Source: Halorubrum vacuolatum
Lineage (GTDB): Archaea > Halobacteriota > Halobacteria > Halobacteriales > Haloferacaceae
Direction of reading: 5' to 3'
Length of the DNA stretch: 64,000 nucleotides
Assembly: GCF_900188065.1 (NCBI RefSeq)
Contig: NZ_FZNQ01000013.1
Coordinates: 1 to 64,000 of the forward strand
Below are positions 43,217 to 53,947 of the stretch, piece after piece. Positions within the stretch are counted from its first letter, which is position 1, and the number at the start of each line of letters is the position of its first letter. The translations under genes and the position numbers were made by a program. A model generated the notes under the pieces. It saw only the letters and a program-made list of their open reading frames with translations, was not told where the DNA came from and searched no databases.

Positions 43217-44565
43217 CACGGGTGATCCACACCGGCGACACCCACATCGGGTATCAACAGTACCATTCGCCGGTGCGGCGGCGGGACTTCCTCGCGGCCT
43301 TCGAGTCGGTGATCGATGACGCGGTCGATGACGACGTCGACGCCGTCGTGCACGCGGGCGATCTCTTTCACGACCGGCGACCCGATCTCCCGGACCTCCT
43401 CGGAACGATCTCGGCGCTTCGACGACTCGATGACGCCGACATTCCGTTTCTGGCCGTCGTCGGGAATCACGAATCGACGCGGGGTGGCCAGTGGCTCGAC
43501 CTCTTCGAGCGTCTGGGACTCGCCACTCGCCTCGGTGAGGAGCCGGTCGTCGTCGGCGACACGGCCTTTTATGGGCTCGATCACGTCCCCGCCTCCCGCC
43601 GTGACGAACTGGAATACGCCTACGAGCCGCACGACGTCGACTACGCGGCGCTCGTCGCACACGGCCTCTTCGAGCCGTTCGCGCACGCTGACTGGGATAC
43701 CGAGACGGTACTCACGGAGAGCACCGTGGCGTTCGATGCGCTCCTGCTCGGGGACAACCACAAACCGGATCGAGCGACGGTCGCCGGGACGTGGGTCACC
43801 TATCCCGGATCGACCGAGCGCGCGAGCGCGAGCGAGCGCGAGGGACGCGGCTACAACCTCGTCACGTTCGGCGGCGATGGATCCGGCGACGGGGACGCCG
43901 TCGACATTCGGAGGCGTGCCCTCGAGACGCGCGAGTTCGTATTTATCACCGTGGAGCTTCACGACGGTGAGGGCGAGTCGCGTGCGCGTGAAGCGGTGAG
44001 AGCACACGACCTGACGGACGCCGTCGCGCTCGTGGAGATCGTCGGTGAGGGCGATCCGGTCACCCCCGCGGCCATCGAGGAGGTGGCGGAATCCGAGGGC
44101 GCGCTCATCGCCCGCGTCACCGATCGTCGGGAGATCGATACGGAGGCCGAGTTCGACGTGAGCTTCGCCGATCCGGAGGCCGCCGTTCGGGAACGGGTCG
44201 AATCCATGGGGCTTTCGGAGGCCGCCCGAGGCATCGATGAGACGGTTCGATCCGAAGGCGTCGTCGACACCAACGTCCGTGAGACCGTCAAGGATCAAAT
44301 CAGCGAGCTGATCGACGATCCCGGGGCATTCACGCCGGCGACGGGTGAGGACGCAACGAGCGGTGGCGATGGGCAGGAAGAACCGAGCGGTGAGGAACGG
44401 ACCGAAGCGACCGAACGAGACGGGGCTGACGGTGATGAAAGCGGAGGTAGCTCCGATGAGGACGAAAGGGATGACGGGGCCGAAGGGAACGACGGGGACG
44501 ATGGAGATCACGGGACGGAGTCGATCCCAAGCGAACAGCAGGTCTCGATGGAGGACTACCTATGA
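43213..44565 (+). CDS. mre11: Mre11 double-strand-break repair nuclease
   Basis: The protein is 450 residues. The metallophosphoesterase motifs are IHTGDTHIG (about 5-13), VHAGDLFHD (about 46-54), VVGNHES (about 82-88) and LLGDNHKP (about 180). With Rad50 it holds and trims DNA ends. The C-terminal 120 residues are a Gly/Asp/Glu-rich, disordered tail that ends QVSMEDYL, which fits a PCNA-interacting (PIP) consensus. The gene overlaps both the small upstream gene and rad50 by ATGA. Confidence 0.95.
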   Translation: MTRVIHTGDTHIGYQQYHSPVRRRDFLAAFESVIDDAVDDDVDAVVHAGDLFHDRRPDLPDLLGTISALRRLDDADIPFLAVVGNHESTRGGQWLDLFERLGLATRLGEEPVVVGDTAFYGLDHVPASRRDELEYAYEPHDVDYAALVAHGLFEPFAHADWDTETVLTESTVAFDALLLGDNHKPDRATVAGTWVTYPGSTERASASEREGRGYNLVTFGGDGSGDGDAVDIRRRALETREFVFITVELHDGEGESRAREAVRAHDLTDAVALVEIVGEGDPVTPAAIEEVAESEGALIARVTDRREIDTEAEFDVSFADPEAAVRERVESMGLSEAARGIDETVRSEGVVDTNVRETVKDQISELIDDPGAFTPATGEDATSGGDGQEEPSGEERTEATERDGADGDESGGSSDEDERDDGAEGNDGDDGDHGTESIPSEQQVSMEDYL

Positions 44566-47264
44566 GATTCGACCGCATCCGGCTGGTGAATTTCAAACCC
44601 TACGGCGACGCCGATCTCCGGTTCACCGATGGCGTCACCGTCATCCACGGGCTCAACGGGAGCGGGAAATCCTCGTTGCTTGAGGCGTGCTTCTTCGCGC
44701 TGTATGGCTCCTCGGCGCTCGACGGCACGCTGGATGACGTCATCACGAACGGCGAGGAGGGGACGGAAGTCGACCTGTGGTTTACCCACGATGGGACCGC
44801 CTACCACATCGAACGGCAGTTGAAACAGTACGACGGGAGAGTCGCACACGACTGCACGTTGGCGGCCGTTGACGGTGAGGACGATGCGGACGGCGACGTC
44901 TTTCGAGACGGCGCACGGGACGTGCGCGCGTTCGTGACGGAGTTGCTTCGGATGGACGCGGAAGCGTTCGTCAACTGCGCATACGTTCGACAGGGCGAGG
45001 TAAACGCGCTCATCAACGCCACCGCCACGCAGCGACAGGACATCATCGACGATCTGCTTCAACTCGGTACGCTGGAGGAGTACCGTGACCGCGCAGGTGA
45101 TGCGAGACTCGGTGTGGAGGACGTGTTGAACGCGAAACGGGCCGTGCTCGATGAAAAGGAGCGCCAGATAGCACAAAAGGAGGAACAGAACCTCCATGGC
45201 CGGCTGAACGACCTCGAAAGCGACCTGTCAGCGGTCGAATCGAAGATCGACGGATACAACGAACAGAAGCGAAAGGCCGAAAAGACGCGTGAGGAGGCCG
45301 CTGAAGTACTCAGGGAGTCGAAGCGAAAACGAGAGGAGCTGACGGAGGTCGAAGCCGACGTTGAGACGCTGGAAGAAACGATACGTGAAGCCGAGCGTGA
45401 GCGCGAGGAACACCGAACGAAGATTCGGGAGGTACGCGAGCGGATCGACGAACTCCAGTCAAGCATCGACGACCGATTGTCCGACGCTGGACTCGAGGAG
45501 GCGACGGCGGAAGCGGTCGCGACACGGCGTGCGGAGGTCGATACGGCGGAGGCGGAGTTGCGCGAAAAAGTGAGCGACGTTCGCGTGCAGGCGGAGGGTT
45601 TCCGTAATCAAGCGACGAACCTTGCGGCGAAAGCCGACGATCTGGACGGGAGAGCCGAGGAGGCCTTCGATCGGGCAGAGCGTCTGGAAGCGGAGGCAGA
45701 AGAAGCCGAGGCAGCCGTCGAGGAGGCAGAAACAACTATCGAGACGCTCCGCGAGGAGGCGACCGAGCGCAAGGAGCGTTTCGACGGGACGGACGTTGCA
45801 CACGGGGAGGCCACGGAGCGCCACGAACAACTCCAAGAGAAGCGAACGGAGCTCCGGGAGCGGATCGCGGAGCTGGAAACGGAACACAAGAACGCGAAAC
45901 GGCGAGTACGCGAAGCCGAGGAGTTACTCGACGCCGGCAAGTGTCCAGAGTGCGGACAGTCAGTCGATGACTCCCCACACGCGGATCGCATCGAGGACGA
46001 CCGCGAGCGCGTCGCGGAGTTGGAGGCCGAACTATCGGCTGCCCGTGGGCGCACGACGGAACTGAAAGAACGGATCGAAACGACACGTGATCTCGTTGCC
46101 GCCGAAGAGCGATTGACGGAGATCGAGCGGGCGATCGAGACGACCGAGACGCGAATCGCCGAGAAGCGTGAAGCTGCGGAACGAAAACGTGAGCGGACAA
46201 AAGGGGAACGAGCGACCGCAGAGGAATTGTCGGCGCGTGCAGAGCAAACCCGTGAGGTCGCGAGCGAGAAGCGCGCGGAGGCGCAGGAAGCCACGGAAGA
46301 AGCAGCGAGGCTGGAGGAACGCCTCGACGAGCTTGAAACCACGCTGGATCAACTCGAGGGGATAGAGCGGCGGCTCGAAACCGTTTTCGAAGCGGAAGAT
46401 CGGATCGAACAGCTCCGTGAGCGGCGCGAAGCCATCCAAGAGCTGAACGACGAGCGGCGAACGCGGCTCTCCGAACTGCGCAACCGGCGTGATGAGTTAC
46501 GCGAGGTGGTCGACGAGGCTGCCGTGGAGAACGCCCGGAACGCAGAGCGGAAGGCAAAAGCGTATCTCGAGAAAGTCGAAGCCGAGTTGGAGACGCTCAC
46601 GTCGCAGCGAACGGAGCTTCAAAACGCTATCGGTGGGATCAAAGGGGAGATCGAGGCATTGGAAACCCTCCGCTCGGAGCGGGATGAGTTGACCGAGACG
46701 GTCGAGATGCTCGAGACGCTCCATGAAGAGACCGCAGCGCTTGAGACGGCCTATGGCGATCTGCGGGCGGAGCTTCGTCAGCGAAACGTCGTCGAGTTGG
46801 AGCGGATGCTCAACGAAACGTTCGAACTCGTCTACGGCAACGACGCCTACTCACACATCGAGTTGGACGGCGAGTACGCGCTCACAGTGTATCAAAAGGA
46901 CGGCGAGGCGCTCGATCCCGAGCAGCTCTCCGGGGGCGAGCGCGCGTTGTTCAACCTCTCGTTACGCTGTGCGATCTATCGGCTGCTCGTCGAGGGGATC
47001 GACGGGGCAGCACCGACGCCGCCGCTCATTCTCGATGAGCCGACCGTCTTTCTGGACGCCGGTCACGTCACCCGGCTCGTCGATCTCGTCGAGGAGATGC
47101 GCGGCTTCGGCGTTCGACAGATCGTCATCGTCAGCCACGATGACGAACTGGTCGGGGCGGCCGACGAACTCGTCGTCGTTGAGAAGGACCCACGGACGAA
47201 CCGTTCGACGGTCCGTAGAGAAGACGCCGGTGGACCCACCGTCGCCAGCCTGAGCGACGATTAG
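44562..47264 (+). CDS. rad50: Rad50 SMC-like ATPase
   Basis: The protein is 900 residues. The Walker A sequence [11 protein letters not shown] lies near 30. Long antiparallel coiled-coil arms (about 180-450 and 475-745) are joined by the zinc hook CPECGQ (Cys461 and Cys464). The ABC signature [14 protein letters not shown] (about 788) and Walker [12 protein letters not shown] (about 825) complete the ATPase head. The two Cys of each monomer's hook bind zinc with a second monomer. It acts with Mre11 at DNA ends. Confidence 0.96.
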   Translation: MRFDRIRLVNFKPYGDADLRFTDGVTVIHGLNGSGKSSLLEACFFALYGSSALDGTLDDVITNGEEGTEVDLWFTHDGTAYHIERQLKQYDGRVAHDCTLAAVDGEDDADGDVFRDGARDVRAFVTELLRMDAEAFVNCAYVRQGEVNALINATATQRQDIIDDLLQLGTLEEYRDRAGDARLGVEDVLNAKRAVLDEKERQIAQKEEQNLHGRLNDLESDLSAVESKIDGYNEQKRKAEKTREEAAEVLRESKRKREELTEVEADVETLEETIREAEREREEHRTKIREVRERIDELQSSIDDRLSDAGLEEATAEAVATRRAEVDTAEAELREKVSDVRVQAEGFRNQATNLAAKADDLDGRAEEAFDRAERLEAEAEEAEAAVEEAETTIETLREEATERKERFDGTDVAHGEATERHEQLQEKRTELRERIAELETEHKNAKRRVREAEELLDAGKCPECGQSVDDSPHADRIEDDRERVAELEAELSAARGRTTELKERIETTRDLVAAEERLTEIERAIETTETRIAEKREAAERKRERTKGERATAEELSARAEQTREVASEKRAEAQEATEEAARLEERLDELETTLDQLEGIERRLETVFEAEDRIEQLRERREAIQELNDERRTRLSELRNRRDELREVVDEAAVENARNAERKAKAYLEKVEAELETLTSQRTELQNAIGGIKGEIEALETLRSERDELTETVEMLETLHEETAALETAYGDLRAELRQRNVVELERMLNETFELVYGNDAYSHIELDGEYALTVYQKDGEALDPEQLSGGERALFNLSLRCAIYRLLVEGIDGAAPTPPLILDEPTVFLDAGHVTRLVDLVEEMRGFGVRQIVIVSHDDELVGAADELVVVEKDPRTNRSTVRREDAGGPTVASLSDD

Positions 47265-47301
47265 AAAACGGAGGCTGGCGGATGAAGGACATTCAAGTGG
47301 C

Positions 47302-48648
47302 TCACGCATACGCGTCGTACTCCTCGCCGTACAACAGAAAATAGCCGACGCCAAGCAGGCCGATCACGCTCGCCAGCGTGAAGGCAACCGGCGGGCTTCC
47401 GGCGAACGTAAGAGCCGTTCCCGGGACCGAAAAGCCACCGTAGATCAGTCCCCCAAGCGCGGCACTGGGGATGACGACCGCGTTCCGGACGAGATAGTAC
47501 GAGCCGGAGACGCGACCACCGGTGTCGCGCTCAGCGGGGCCGACGATCAACGCTTTGTGTGCGGGAAGACCGGCGAATCGGAGCCCCGAAAAGGCGAAGA
47601 GCGCGATCACGAGGGGCGCGGTCGCCGCGGTGTCCGCGGGAACGCTGATGAGCAGGACGGGGAAGGCGGCGTAAACGAAGAACCCGGACGCAACGACGGG
47701 CTTGAGGCCGACGCGTTCGGCGAGCCGCGCGGCGGGGGGCATCGAGACGAGCGCGACGAGCATCTCGATGGCCAGAAGGACGCCGAAGAGGACGGCCGGG
47801 GAGAGCGAGATCGGGCCGATATCGAGGCTCACCGCGAGGTACTGGGTGATCACGATGACGAAGAAGACGTAGACCATCCCGTTCGCAAATCGGACGAGGG
47901 TGTCGGCGATGAGGAGGGGTCTGAGTTCGGCAGGGAGGTTCCGAAGGTCGTCCGCGATCCCGCGGACGCCCTCGAACGTCTTTCCGAGCGAGTCCCCGCT
48001 CGCATCATAGAGGACGTGCTGGGCGACGGTTGCGACGAGTCCGGCGGCGAGCCCGATCGCGAGGATATACTGAAACCCGACCGTGAAATCGGCCACGACA
48101 TAGAGGACCCCCGCGGCGATCAGCGGGCCGATGAGGAACGCGGTCCGGCGGAACACCTCGGTGCTCGCGAAGCCACGAGCGAGTCGGTGGGGCGGGACCG
48201 ATTGTTTGACGATCGCGAACGTCGCACCGAGCCCGAAGGACTTCCACGCCTGCGCGAGAAACAGGCCGACGAAGATCCAGATCCACGGTTCGAGGGTCAC
48301 GCCGGCGACCACGACGGTCCCGAGCGCCGGAGCGACGAGCCAGACGGCGAACCCGACCGTGGAGATGAGCCCGAAGAGCGTGAGCGCGAGACGCGATCCG
48401 ATCCGGTCCGAGAGGCGGCCACCGGGATACGGATAGACCGCGCCGATAATATTGCCGACCGTGCCGAACAGCCCGATCACGAACGCGCTCGCCCCGAGCG
48501 CGGCCATGTACTCCGGGATGTACCGGTTCGTCATCTGAAAGCCGAGGCTGAACGCGAACATCGCGAGCGACAACACGAGCACGTCACGTTCCAGCGAGAG
48601 GAACTGCCGGAACGGATCGAGGAGGTCGACATCGTCCCCATCGCCCAT
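47302..48648 (-). CDS. Major facilitator superfamily transporter
   Basis: The protein is 448 residues with about 12 membrane helices. The MFS loop 2-3 motif is present as GGRLSDRIGSR (about 76-86). MGDGDDVDLLDPFRQFL precedes helix 1. Several Asp and Arg residues lie in loops as expected of MFS exporters. I cannot assign a substrate. It is convergent with rad50, 37 bp away. Confidence 0.85.
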   Translation of the reverse strand: MGDGDDVDLLDPFRQFLSLERDVLVLSLAMFAFSLGFQMTNRYIPEYMAALGASAFVIGLFGTVGNIIGAVYPYPGGRLSDRIGSRLALTLFGLISTVGFAVWLVAPALGTVVVAGVTLEPWIWIFVGLFLAQAWKSFGLGATFAIVKQSVPPHRLARGFASTEVFRRTAFLIGPLIAAGVLYVVADFTVGFQYILAIGLAAGLVATVAQHVLYDASGDSLGKTFEGVRGIADDLRNLPAELRPLLIADTLVRFANGMVYVFFVIVITQYLAVSLDIGPISLSPAVLFGVLLAIEMLVALVSMPPAARLAERVGLKPVVASGFFVYAAFPVLLISVPADTAATAPLVIALFAFSGLRFAGLPAHKALIVGPAERDTGGRVSGSYYLVRNAVVIPSAALGGLIYGGFSVPGTALTFAGSPPVAFTLASVIGLLGVGYFLLYGEEYDAYA

Positions 48649-48900
48649 ACAGGGGGCTCAACTAGCGCGTCCATTAATCCCTCGGACCGGACGGGAGGTG
48701 ATCCGCGTGCGGCCGCTTAAGACCCGATTTTCAGGATCGGTAACCGAACCGATGTGGTTATCCGGTATCCGAAAACTCCTTCACCTGAGGGCGGTTACGA
48801 GCGGCCTGACGTTTTATTTCAATTGCATAAATTTAGAACAGTAATCGATTATCAGTTCGTATAAACCTCCATCTTAATATCACGCGATATCTGCTGTAAT

Positions 48901-49032
48901 ATGCACGAAAGTGTTGCAAACTACGTGGCAGAGAACCCGAAGATGGCTGGCGTCCTGTTCACCGCGCTCCTGCTGTTGACGCAGGCGTCCTCGGTGGCGG
49001 CGAACGCGGCGGCCTCTAATCCGGGTCCGTAA
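48901..49032 (+). CDS. Hydrophobic 43-residue peptide (DUF7503-like)
   Basis: The product begins MHESVANYVAENPKMAGVLF and has one strongly hydrophobic helix (about 17-38). It ends in Ala-rich sequence and NPGP. It fits the tiny haloarchaeal DUF7503 proteins as I recall them. An AT-rich stretch with CTTAATATC about 28 nt upstream is a possible TATA box. It faces the CHAT protein gene, with 315 bp between their ends. Confidence 0.68.
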   Translation: MHESVANYVAENPKMAGVLFTALLLLTQASSVAANAAASNPGP

Positions 49033-49347
49033 TCAACGTCCAGAAACGCTCGTTCTGTAGTAATAGCTAGTGGGTCGATAATTCGACCCCATTCGAAAAC
49101 AATCCCAATCACCGAGTGATATTTTCCGCGCGAGTCTCGAAAAATAGGACGACAGTGAGAGACGTGGCTGCTTCCTCAATAAACACCAACTGATTGTGAA
49201 ATTTGCTCCAAAAACCGTGAATTAGTTTACATTCAAACAGTCATAGTAGAAATTATTGTGGAAAATTGCTGTGCAGTCCGTAGCTTAGCACCGCCACTGA
49301 AACAGCGATAATACTGGTGCAACGCCAACGATATCCTCACGATAATC
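49033..49347. other. AT-rich intergenic spacer, nothing recognised
   Basis: Between the small peptide gene and the end of the CHAT protein gene, 315 bp of AT-rich sequence hold no open frame of note. A transcript from the peptide gene could extend here, since there is a run of A and T near 49080-49150. No hairpin stands out. Confidence 0.4.
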
Positions 49348-51600
49348 TCACACGTCCTCTGAGATGAACTCGTCAGTCCATACAAGTTGTCCATCGATGA
49401 ACAGTGGGAGCATTTCCAGGCTGGCTATTTCATTGATCTTCGAACGAGGAAGATCAAAAAATGAGATTTTCCCGGGGATGTAGTAGTTTTGCATCGAGAT
49501 GGCGGTCATACAGGTCATAGTTCCGACACCATAGGGACCATTTGGGAAGGCTCGGGCACTAAAATTCCAGTCATCGTCGGCATTTTGCTCCGCCTCAAAG
49601 ACAAGCGCCACTCCACTCCGATTCTGACAGATCGTCGTTCCCCCGTCGCCGACGACGATGTACTGGTTGCCGGTGATGAGTTCACGCTGGGCGACGTGGA
49701 GGGCGGTACGAAGGTTGAAACCGCTGTTCATCAGGCGGGCGATGATCCGGCCGAGGCGGGTCGCCGAGGAGTTCGCGACATCGGTGAGCGTCACGATCCC
49801 GCCACGGCTGCCCCGGTGGATCAGCGCCTCACCCTGCTCGTATGACTGACAGGCGTTCAACAGGAAGGCGTCGACGCCGACCTCGACGGACGTCCCACGG
49901 AGATCGAGGTAGCCGTCGGTACACTGCATCCCCCGTTCGTCGACGTGGCCGATGTAATGGAGGAAGTCGACGTCCGAAGCGAGCGTCGTCTCCATCTCCT
50001 CACGGGTGAGGTCATACCGTACCTCGATGTCGAACTGCACCATGTCACGCAGCCCGTAGAGCTCCGCGACGTTTCCCTCCTCGCGCATCTGCTCGTCGTT
50101 ACAGACCACGAGCACGGAGATCCGCGACTGATCGACCGATCCGGCCTTCAGGCGTCGGTGATACGCCTCAAGCGTGGCCTTGTTTGCCCCGAGGGGAACC
50201 CCCTCACCGACCCACGCGTGCTCCACCGTATCTGTGGGCTCCGGACACACGAAGTCGGCGTCGTCCGGGATGAAGCCGGTGAACGTGCCACTCGTCTCAT
50301 CCGGATCGATCGACGTGATCTCCGCGTCGACATCGATCGACTCCTCGGAGCCGGTCGGTTCGCCGACCGGTTGCCGATCGGACTCGTCGACACCCCTCGA
50401 GCCGCGAGCACCGCGGGTGAACGCGCCGGCGGGGACTGAATTGGATCCGGCGTTCGATGCGGTGCTCGTTCCCCCGCGCAGCAGTCCGGCGGTCGCGGGG
50501 TCCGGCGAGCGGAGGAAGCCGGCCGCCGGGCTCTGTTCGGTCGCCGTCGGTCGGTTGACGGTCTCCGGCGACCGGACGAGCGAGAGCTCGGCCGCGATGA
50601 ACGGCAACATCTCCGCGTTCTCTGGGTGGGGCCGAACGTCGGTCGTCAGCGTCCACCGAGGGAGCTCGGATGCGACCCGCTCGAAGGGGATCGAAACGTG
50701 TTCGCCGAGCCGTTCCGCGAGCGGCATCTCATACAGGCGCTCCCAGTCGAGATCGAGCGACGTCGTCTCACGTTCGTGGAGATCGACCGGATAGAGCCCC
50801 TCCGTGCGGGTGATACAGTCGAGATGGAAGGACAGGCGGAGAAGCTCGCCGGCCCGCCGTTCGAGGTCCGGCTCCAGGGAGTGCTCCCACCCGTCGCCGA
50901 CGATCCGGGCCGACGAACCCGGCACCACGTCCGCTGCAAAGTAGTACGCGAGCGGCACGATCGGGTAGATGGAGCGATACTCCGGGGGAACCACGATCTG
51001 CACCCCGCTCGTAGTTGAGTCAACGTGTTCGGGGACGGTGAACGTCTCGGCGGGTTCGAGCAGGGGCGGGTGACCCCGCAGCGTCGGGAACGACCGCTCC
51101 GGACTCAGCGTCTGCAGCGCGGAGCCGAACAACGAGACCGCCCCCATCAACGACTCGGGATCCGTCGGCGTCCCGATCGTCCCGGCCGGCACCTGATGAA
51201 GCGACCGAAAGCCGAGCGAAACCGTTCTGCAGTCGTCGAACTCGAGACGGGTGCTGCGGTCGGTGGTGGTGACCGTGACGGCCGCCTCGACGGTGAGATA
51301 ACACTTCGTGGGGACCGGATCGATCCCGATCGAATAGCGGCCGAACGGGAGCGTGTAGTCGTCACCCTGTGTGACCATGTCACCGTCCGCGGTGTGGGAA
51401 CTAACCACTGCGAGCCGCGGGATCTCGATCGTACCCGTCTCGACGGTCACAGCGGTGCCGACCGGGAAGTAGTGGTCATCCGGGTCGCTGGGCTCGGGGG
51501 TGACCGGCCGGTCGGTGTAGATCACGAACTGTGTCTGCTCGATGTGGTCGGTAACGGTGATACCATCGTCGACGGGAAGCGGTTCGATCTCGATGCTCAT
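49348..51600 (-). CDS. CHAT-domain (caspase-like) protein, 750 aa
   Basis: The C-terminal third matches a CHAT protease domain. The catalytic His region is FLHYIGHVDERG (His552, with His548 before it), and the catalytic Cys region is FLLNACQSYEQG (Cys584), followed by GIVTLTDV and a long helix ending TALHVAQREL. CHAT proteins are caspase relatives that cut partner proteins in prokaryotic immunity and other pathways. The N-terminal 360 residues form a beta-rich domain of unknown identity, followed by a disordered Ser/Thr/Gly linker (about 365-440). I see no signal peptide. The adjacent hydrophobic peptide gene might be a substrate or toxin partner, which is speculation. Confidence 0.8.
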   Translation of the reverse strand: MSIEIEPLPVDDGITVTDHIEQTQFVIYTDRPVTPEPSDPDDHYFPVGTAVTVETGTIEIPRLAVVSSHTADGDMVTQGDDYTLPFGRYSIGIDPVPTKCYLTVEAAVTVTTTDRSTRLEFDDCRTVSLGFRSLHQVPAGTIGTPTDPESLMGAVSLFGSALQTLSPERSFPTLRGHPPLLEPAETFTVPEHVDSTTSGVQIVVPPEYRSIYPIVPLAYYFAADVVPGSSARIVGDGWEHSLEPDLERRAGELLRLSFHLDCITRTEGLYPVDLHERETTSLDLDWERLYEMPLAERLGEHVSIPFERVASELPRWTLTTDVRPHPENAEMLPFIAAELSLVRSPETVNRPTATEQSPAAGFLRSPDPATAGLLRGGTSTASNAGSNSVPAGAFTRGARGSRGVDESDRQPVGEPTGSEESIDVDAEITSIDPDETSGTFTGFIPDDADFVCPEPTDTVEHAWVGEGVPLGANKATLEAYHRRLKAGSVDQSRISVLVVCNDEQMREEGNVAELYGLRDMVQFDIEVRYDLTREEMETTLASDVDFLHYIGHVDERGMQCTDGYLDLRGTSVEVGVDAFLLNACQSYEQGEALIHRGSRGGIVTLTDVANSSATRLGRIIARLMNSGFNLRTALHVAQRELITGNQYIVVGDGGTTICQNRSGVALVFEAEQNADDDWNFSARAFPNGPYGVGTMTCMTAISMQNYYIPGKISFFDLPRSKINEIASLEMLPLFIDGQLVWTDEFISEDV

Positions 51601-51771
51601 GTGGGTGGGGCGGTCAGTTGATGAGTGGAGGATCGCTATCGCACCGGAGGCGCCGAACGATATCGCGAAATCAATTTACAGTAAGCCAATAACAGCAATA
51701 AAGCTTGTGTCGGTGCAGGACACGGCGCCGGGACCGAATCGATAAAGTGCTCTACGTTCCAGTTTCAGGTG

Positions 51772-52728
51772 ATGATCACGCTGGGAACGGCGAGCGCGGC
51801 GCCGGGTGAGACCGACACCGGACGGCTCGAGGTCGGCGAGACGCGTGACGGAAGCCCGGTTCGACTCCCCGTGGCCGTAATCAACGGCGCGGGTGACGGC
51901 AAGACCATTTATATACAGGCGGTCAGCGACGGCGACGAGCTCAACGGGCTGGGCGTGATCAATCGCGTCGTCCCGCGCATCGACCCGGCCGAGCTGTCCG
52001 GGACGGTCCTCGTCGTGGGCATCGTGAACTACTTCGCCTTTCAGGTCGCCGAACACCGAAACCCGATAGACGACCGAAAAATGAATCGTGGCTATCCCGG
52101 CGACCGGAACGGGACCACGAGCGAGCGGATCGCCTACGAGACGTTTCAGATCGCCAAAGACGCGGACCTGATCCTCGATCTCCACCAGGGCTCGACGAGC
52201 CGGATGCTCAACGAGACGCGGGTACGCTGTGGCGTCCGTCACCGGCTCCACGGGGACTGTCTTCGGCTCGCAAAGGTGTTCGGCTGTGGCCACGTCCTCG
52301 ATATCAAAGGCCCGAACGGCCAACTCGCCCGGGTCGGCCCGGACAGGGGGATCCCGACCATCGACCCTGAACTCGGGGGGGCGGTCGGCTGGGACGAGGA
52401 GTCGATCCAGTACGGCGTGGAGGGCGTCTTCAACGTCCTCCGATACTACGGGTTTCTCGACGGCGACGTGGCGATGGAAACGCAGACCCGCGCACGCGGA
52501 TTCGACCAGTATGGGTCGCCCGCCGGCGGCCTCGTCCACTTCAACTCCGACCTCGGCGACCGCGTCGCCGCCGGCGACGTCCTCTTCGAGGTGACCGACG
52601 CCTTCGGCGCGCGGAAGGGTCGCGTCACCGCCGACAACGACGGGATCTTCTGGCGGACCCGCCGGCTCCCGCAAGTCGCCACCGGCGAGTACGTCTGCTC
52701 CGTCGGAACCGACATCGACTCGTACTGA
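51772..52728 (+). CDS. Aspartoacylase / succinylglutamate desuccinylase-family protein
   Basis: The protein is 318 residues with the AstE/AspA zinc-peptidase fold. The expected first zinc motif HGDE reads DGDE here, within QAVSDGDELNG near residue 50. The second ligand is in LILDLHQGS near 125. Loss of the first His might alter or abolish metal binding, unless Asp substitutes for it. The ATG at 51772 is favoured; a GTG precedes it by one codon. It overlaps the next gene by one base, so the two are cotranscribed. Confidence 0.75.
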   Translation: MITLGTASAAPGETDTGRLEVGETRDGSPVRLPVAVINGAGDGKTIYIQAVSDGDELNGLGVINRVVPRIDPAELSGTVLVVGIVNYFAFQVAEHRNPIDDRKMNRGYPGDRNGTTSERIAYETFQIAKDADLILDLHQGSTSRMLNETRVRCGVRHRLHGDCLRLAKVFGCGHVLDIKGPNGQLARVGPDRGIPTIDPELGGAVGWDEESIQYGVEGVFNVLRYYGFLDGDVAMETQTRARGFDQYGSPAGGLVHFNSDLGDRVAAGDVLFEVTDAFGARKGRVTADNDGIFWRTRRLPQVATGEYVCSVGTDIDSY

Positions 52729-53903
52729 TGGCGAACCGAAACGACGGGCCGGAACACCTGCGATGCCAGACGTGTGCGACGACGGTTCTCGACCGCTGGC
52801 GCTGTCGGTGTGGCGAGCCGTTGACGTTCGCGGACCCACCCATACCGGAGGGCAACGCGCCGGAGACGGCCGACGTCGACGCTCGACGGGGCCTGTGGGC
52901 GTTTGACTCGTTTCTGCCCGTCGGCGCGGACCCGAGCGACCGGGTGACGCTCGGCGAGGGGATGACGCCACTCGTCGACGCGCCGGGATGGGATGCTCGG
53001 TTCAAGCTCGAATACGTGTTTCCGACGGGGTCGTTCAAGGATCGGGGCGCGAGCGCGACGCTGACCCGGGCGGTCGAGTTGGGCGTCGATCGCGTGGTCG
53101 AGGACTCCTCGGGGAACGCCGGCGCGGCCATCGCGACCTACGCCGCCCGTGCGGGTCTCGACGCGGAGATCTACGTCCCGGCGGACGTCGCCGAGGGGAA
53201 ACTCCGAGCGATCCGGCGGGCTGGAGCCACGCCGGTTCGTATCCCGGGGGATCGGGCGGCGGTCACCGACGCCTGTATGGCGGCGATCGGGGGAGACGAG
53301 GGCGTGGAGACCGGCTTCGATTCCACGAAAAGCGACGGAAACGGCGAGCGGAGCGCCTGGTACGCCAGCCACGCGTGGAACCCCGCCTTCTTCGAGGGGA
53401 CGGCGACGTTTGCGTACGAGGTCGCGTTTGCACGGGACTGGGTCGCCCCCGACGCGGTGGTGACGCCGCTCGGACATGGCACCCTCTTTCTGGGCGCCCA
53501 CTGGGGCTTTAAACGGCTCCATCGCGCCGGCTGGATCGACGAGCTTCCGCGCCTCTACGGCGCACAGGCCGCCGGTATCGCGCCGATCGTCCGGGAGCGA
53601 CGCGGACCGAAAGCGGCCGACCCGAACGGGAGGATCGCCGACGCCGCCGACGGTATCCGGATCGCCAACCCGGTCAGGGGTGAGGAGATCCACGAGGCGA
53701 TACGGGAAACGGACGGCGACGCGGTGGCCGTAACCGCGGACGAACTGAACGCCGAGCTCGACCGGCTCCACGCGGCCGGGTTTTATACCGAGCCGACCTG
53801 CGCGGTCGCGCCGGCGGCGCTCCGAAGGCTCCGGGAGCGGGGGGCGATCGATCCCGACGACGACGTCGTCGTCCCGCTGACGGGGAGCGGTTTAAAAACG
53901 TGA
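52728..53903 (+). CDS. Threonine-synthase-like PLP enzyme
   Basis: The protein is 391 residues of the fold-type II PLP (tryptophan synthase beta) family. An N-terminal zinc-ribbon-like CQTCATTVLDRWRCRCG (about 13-29) is followed by PTGSFKDRGAS (Lys near 104 binds PLP) and SSGNAGAAI (about 127). This resembles threonine synthase and related enzymes. It overlaps the aspartoacylase-like gene. The product could be a genuine threonine synthase or a paralogue; no substrate motif decides. Confidence 0.8.
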   Translation: MANRNDGPEHLRCQTCATTVLDRWRCRCGEPLTFADPPIPEGNAPETADVDARRGLWAFDSFLPVGADPSDRVTLGEGMTPLVDAPGWDARFKLEYVFPTGSFKDRGASATLTRAVELGVDRVVEDSSGNAGAAIATYAARAGLDAEIYVPADVAEGKLRAIRRAGATPVRIPGDRAAVTDACMAAIGGDEGVETGFDSTKSDGNGERSAWYASHAWNPAFFEGTATFAYEVAFARDWVAPDAVVTPLGHGTLFLGAHWGFKRLHRAGWIDELPRLYGAQAAGIAPIVRERRGPKAADPNGRIADAADGIRIANPVRGEEIHEAIRETDGDAVAVTADELNAELDRLHAAGFYTEPTCAVAPAALRRLRERGAIDPDDDVVVPLTGSGLKT

Positions 53904-53947
53904 GTGCCCGCACGTTCTAAGTTCCTGGAGGTCGAATTCTGACCTGT

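Noticed and set aside
47557-48720. 387-codon plus-strand frame
   Set aside because: It is antisense to the MFS transporter gene and made almost only of charged residues.
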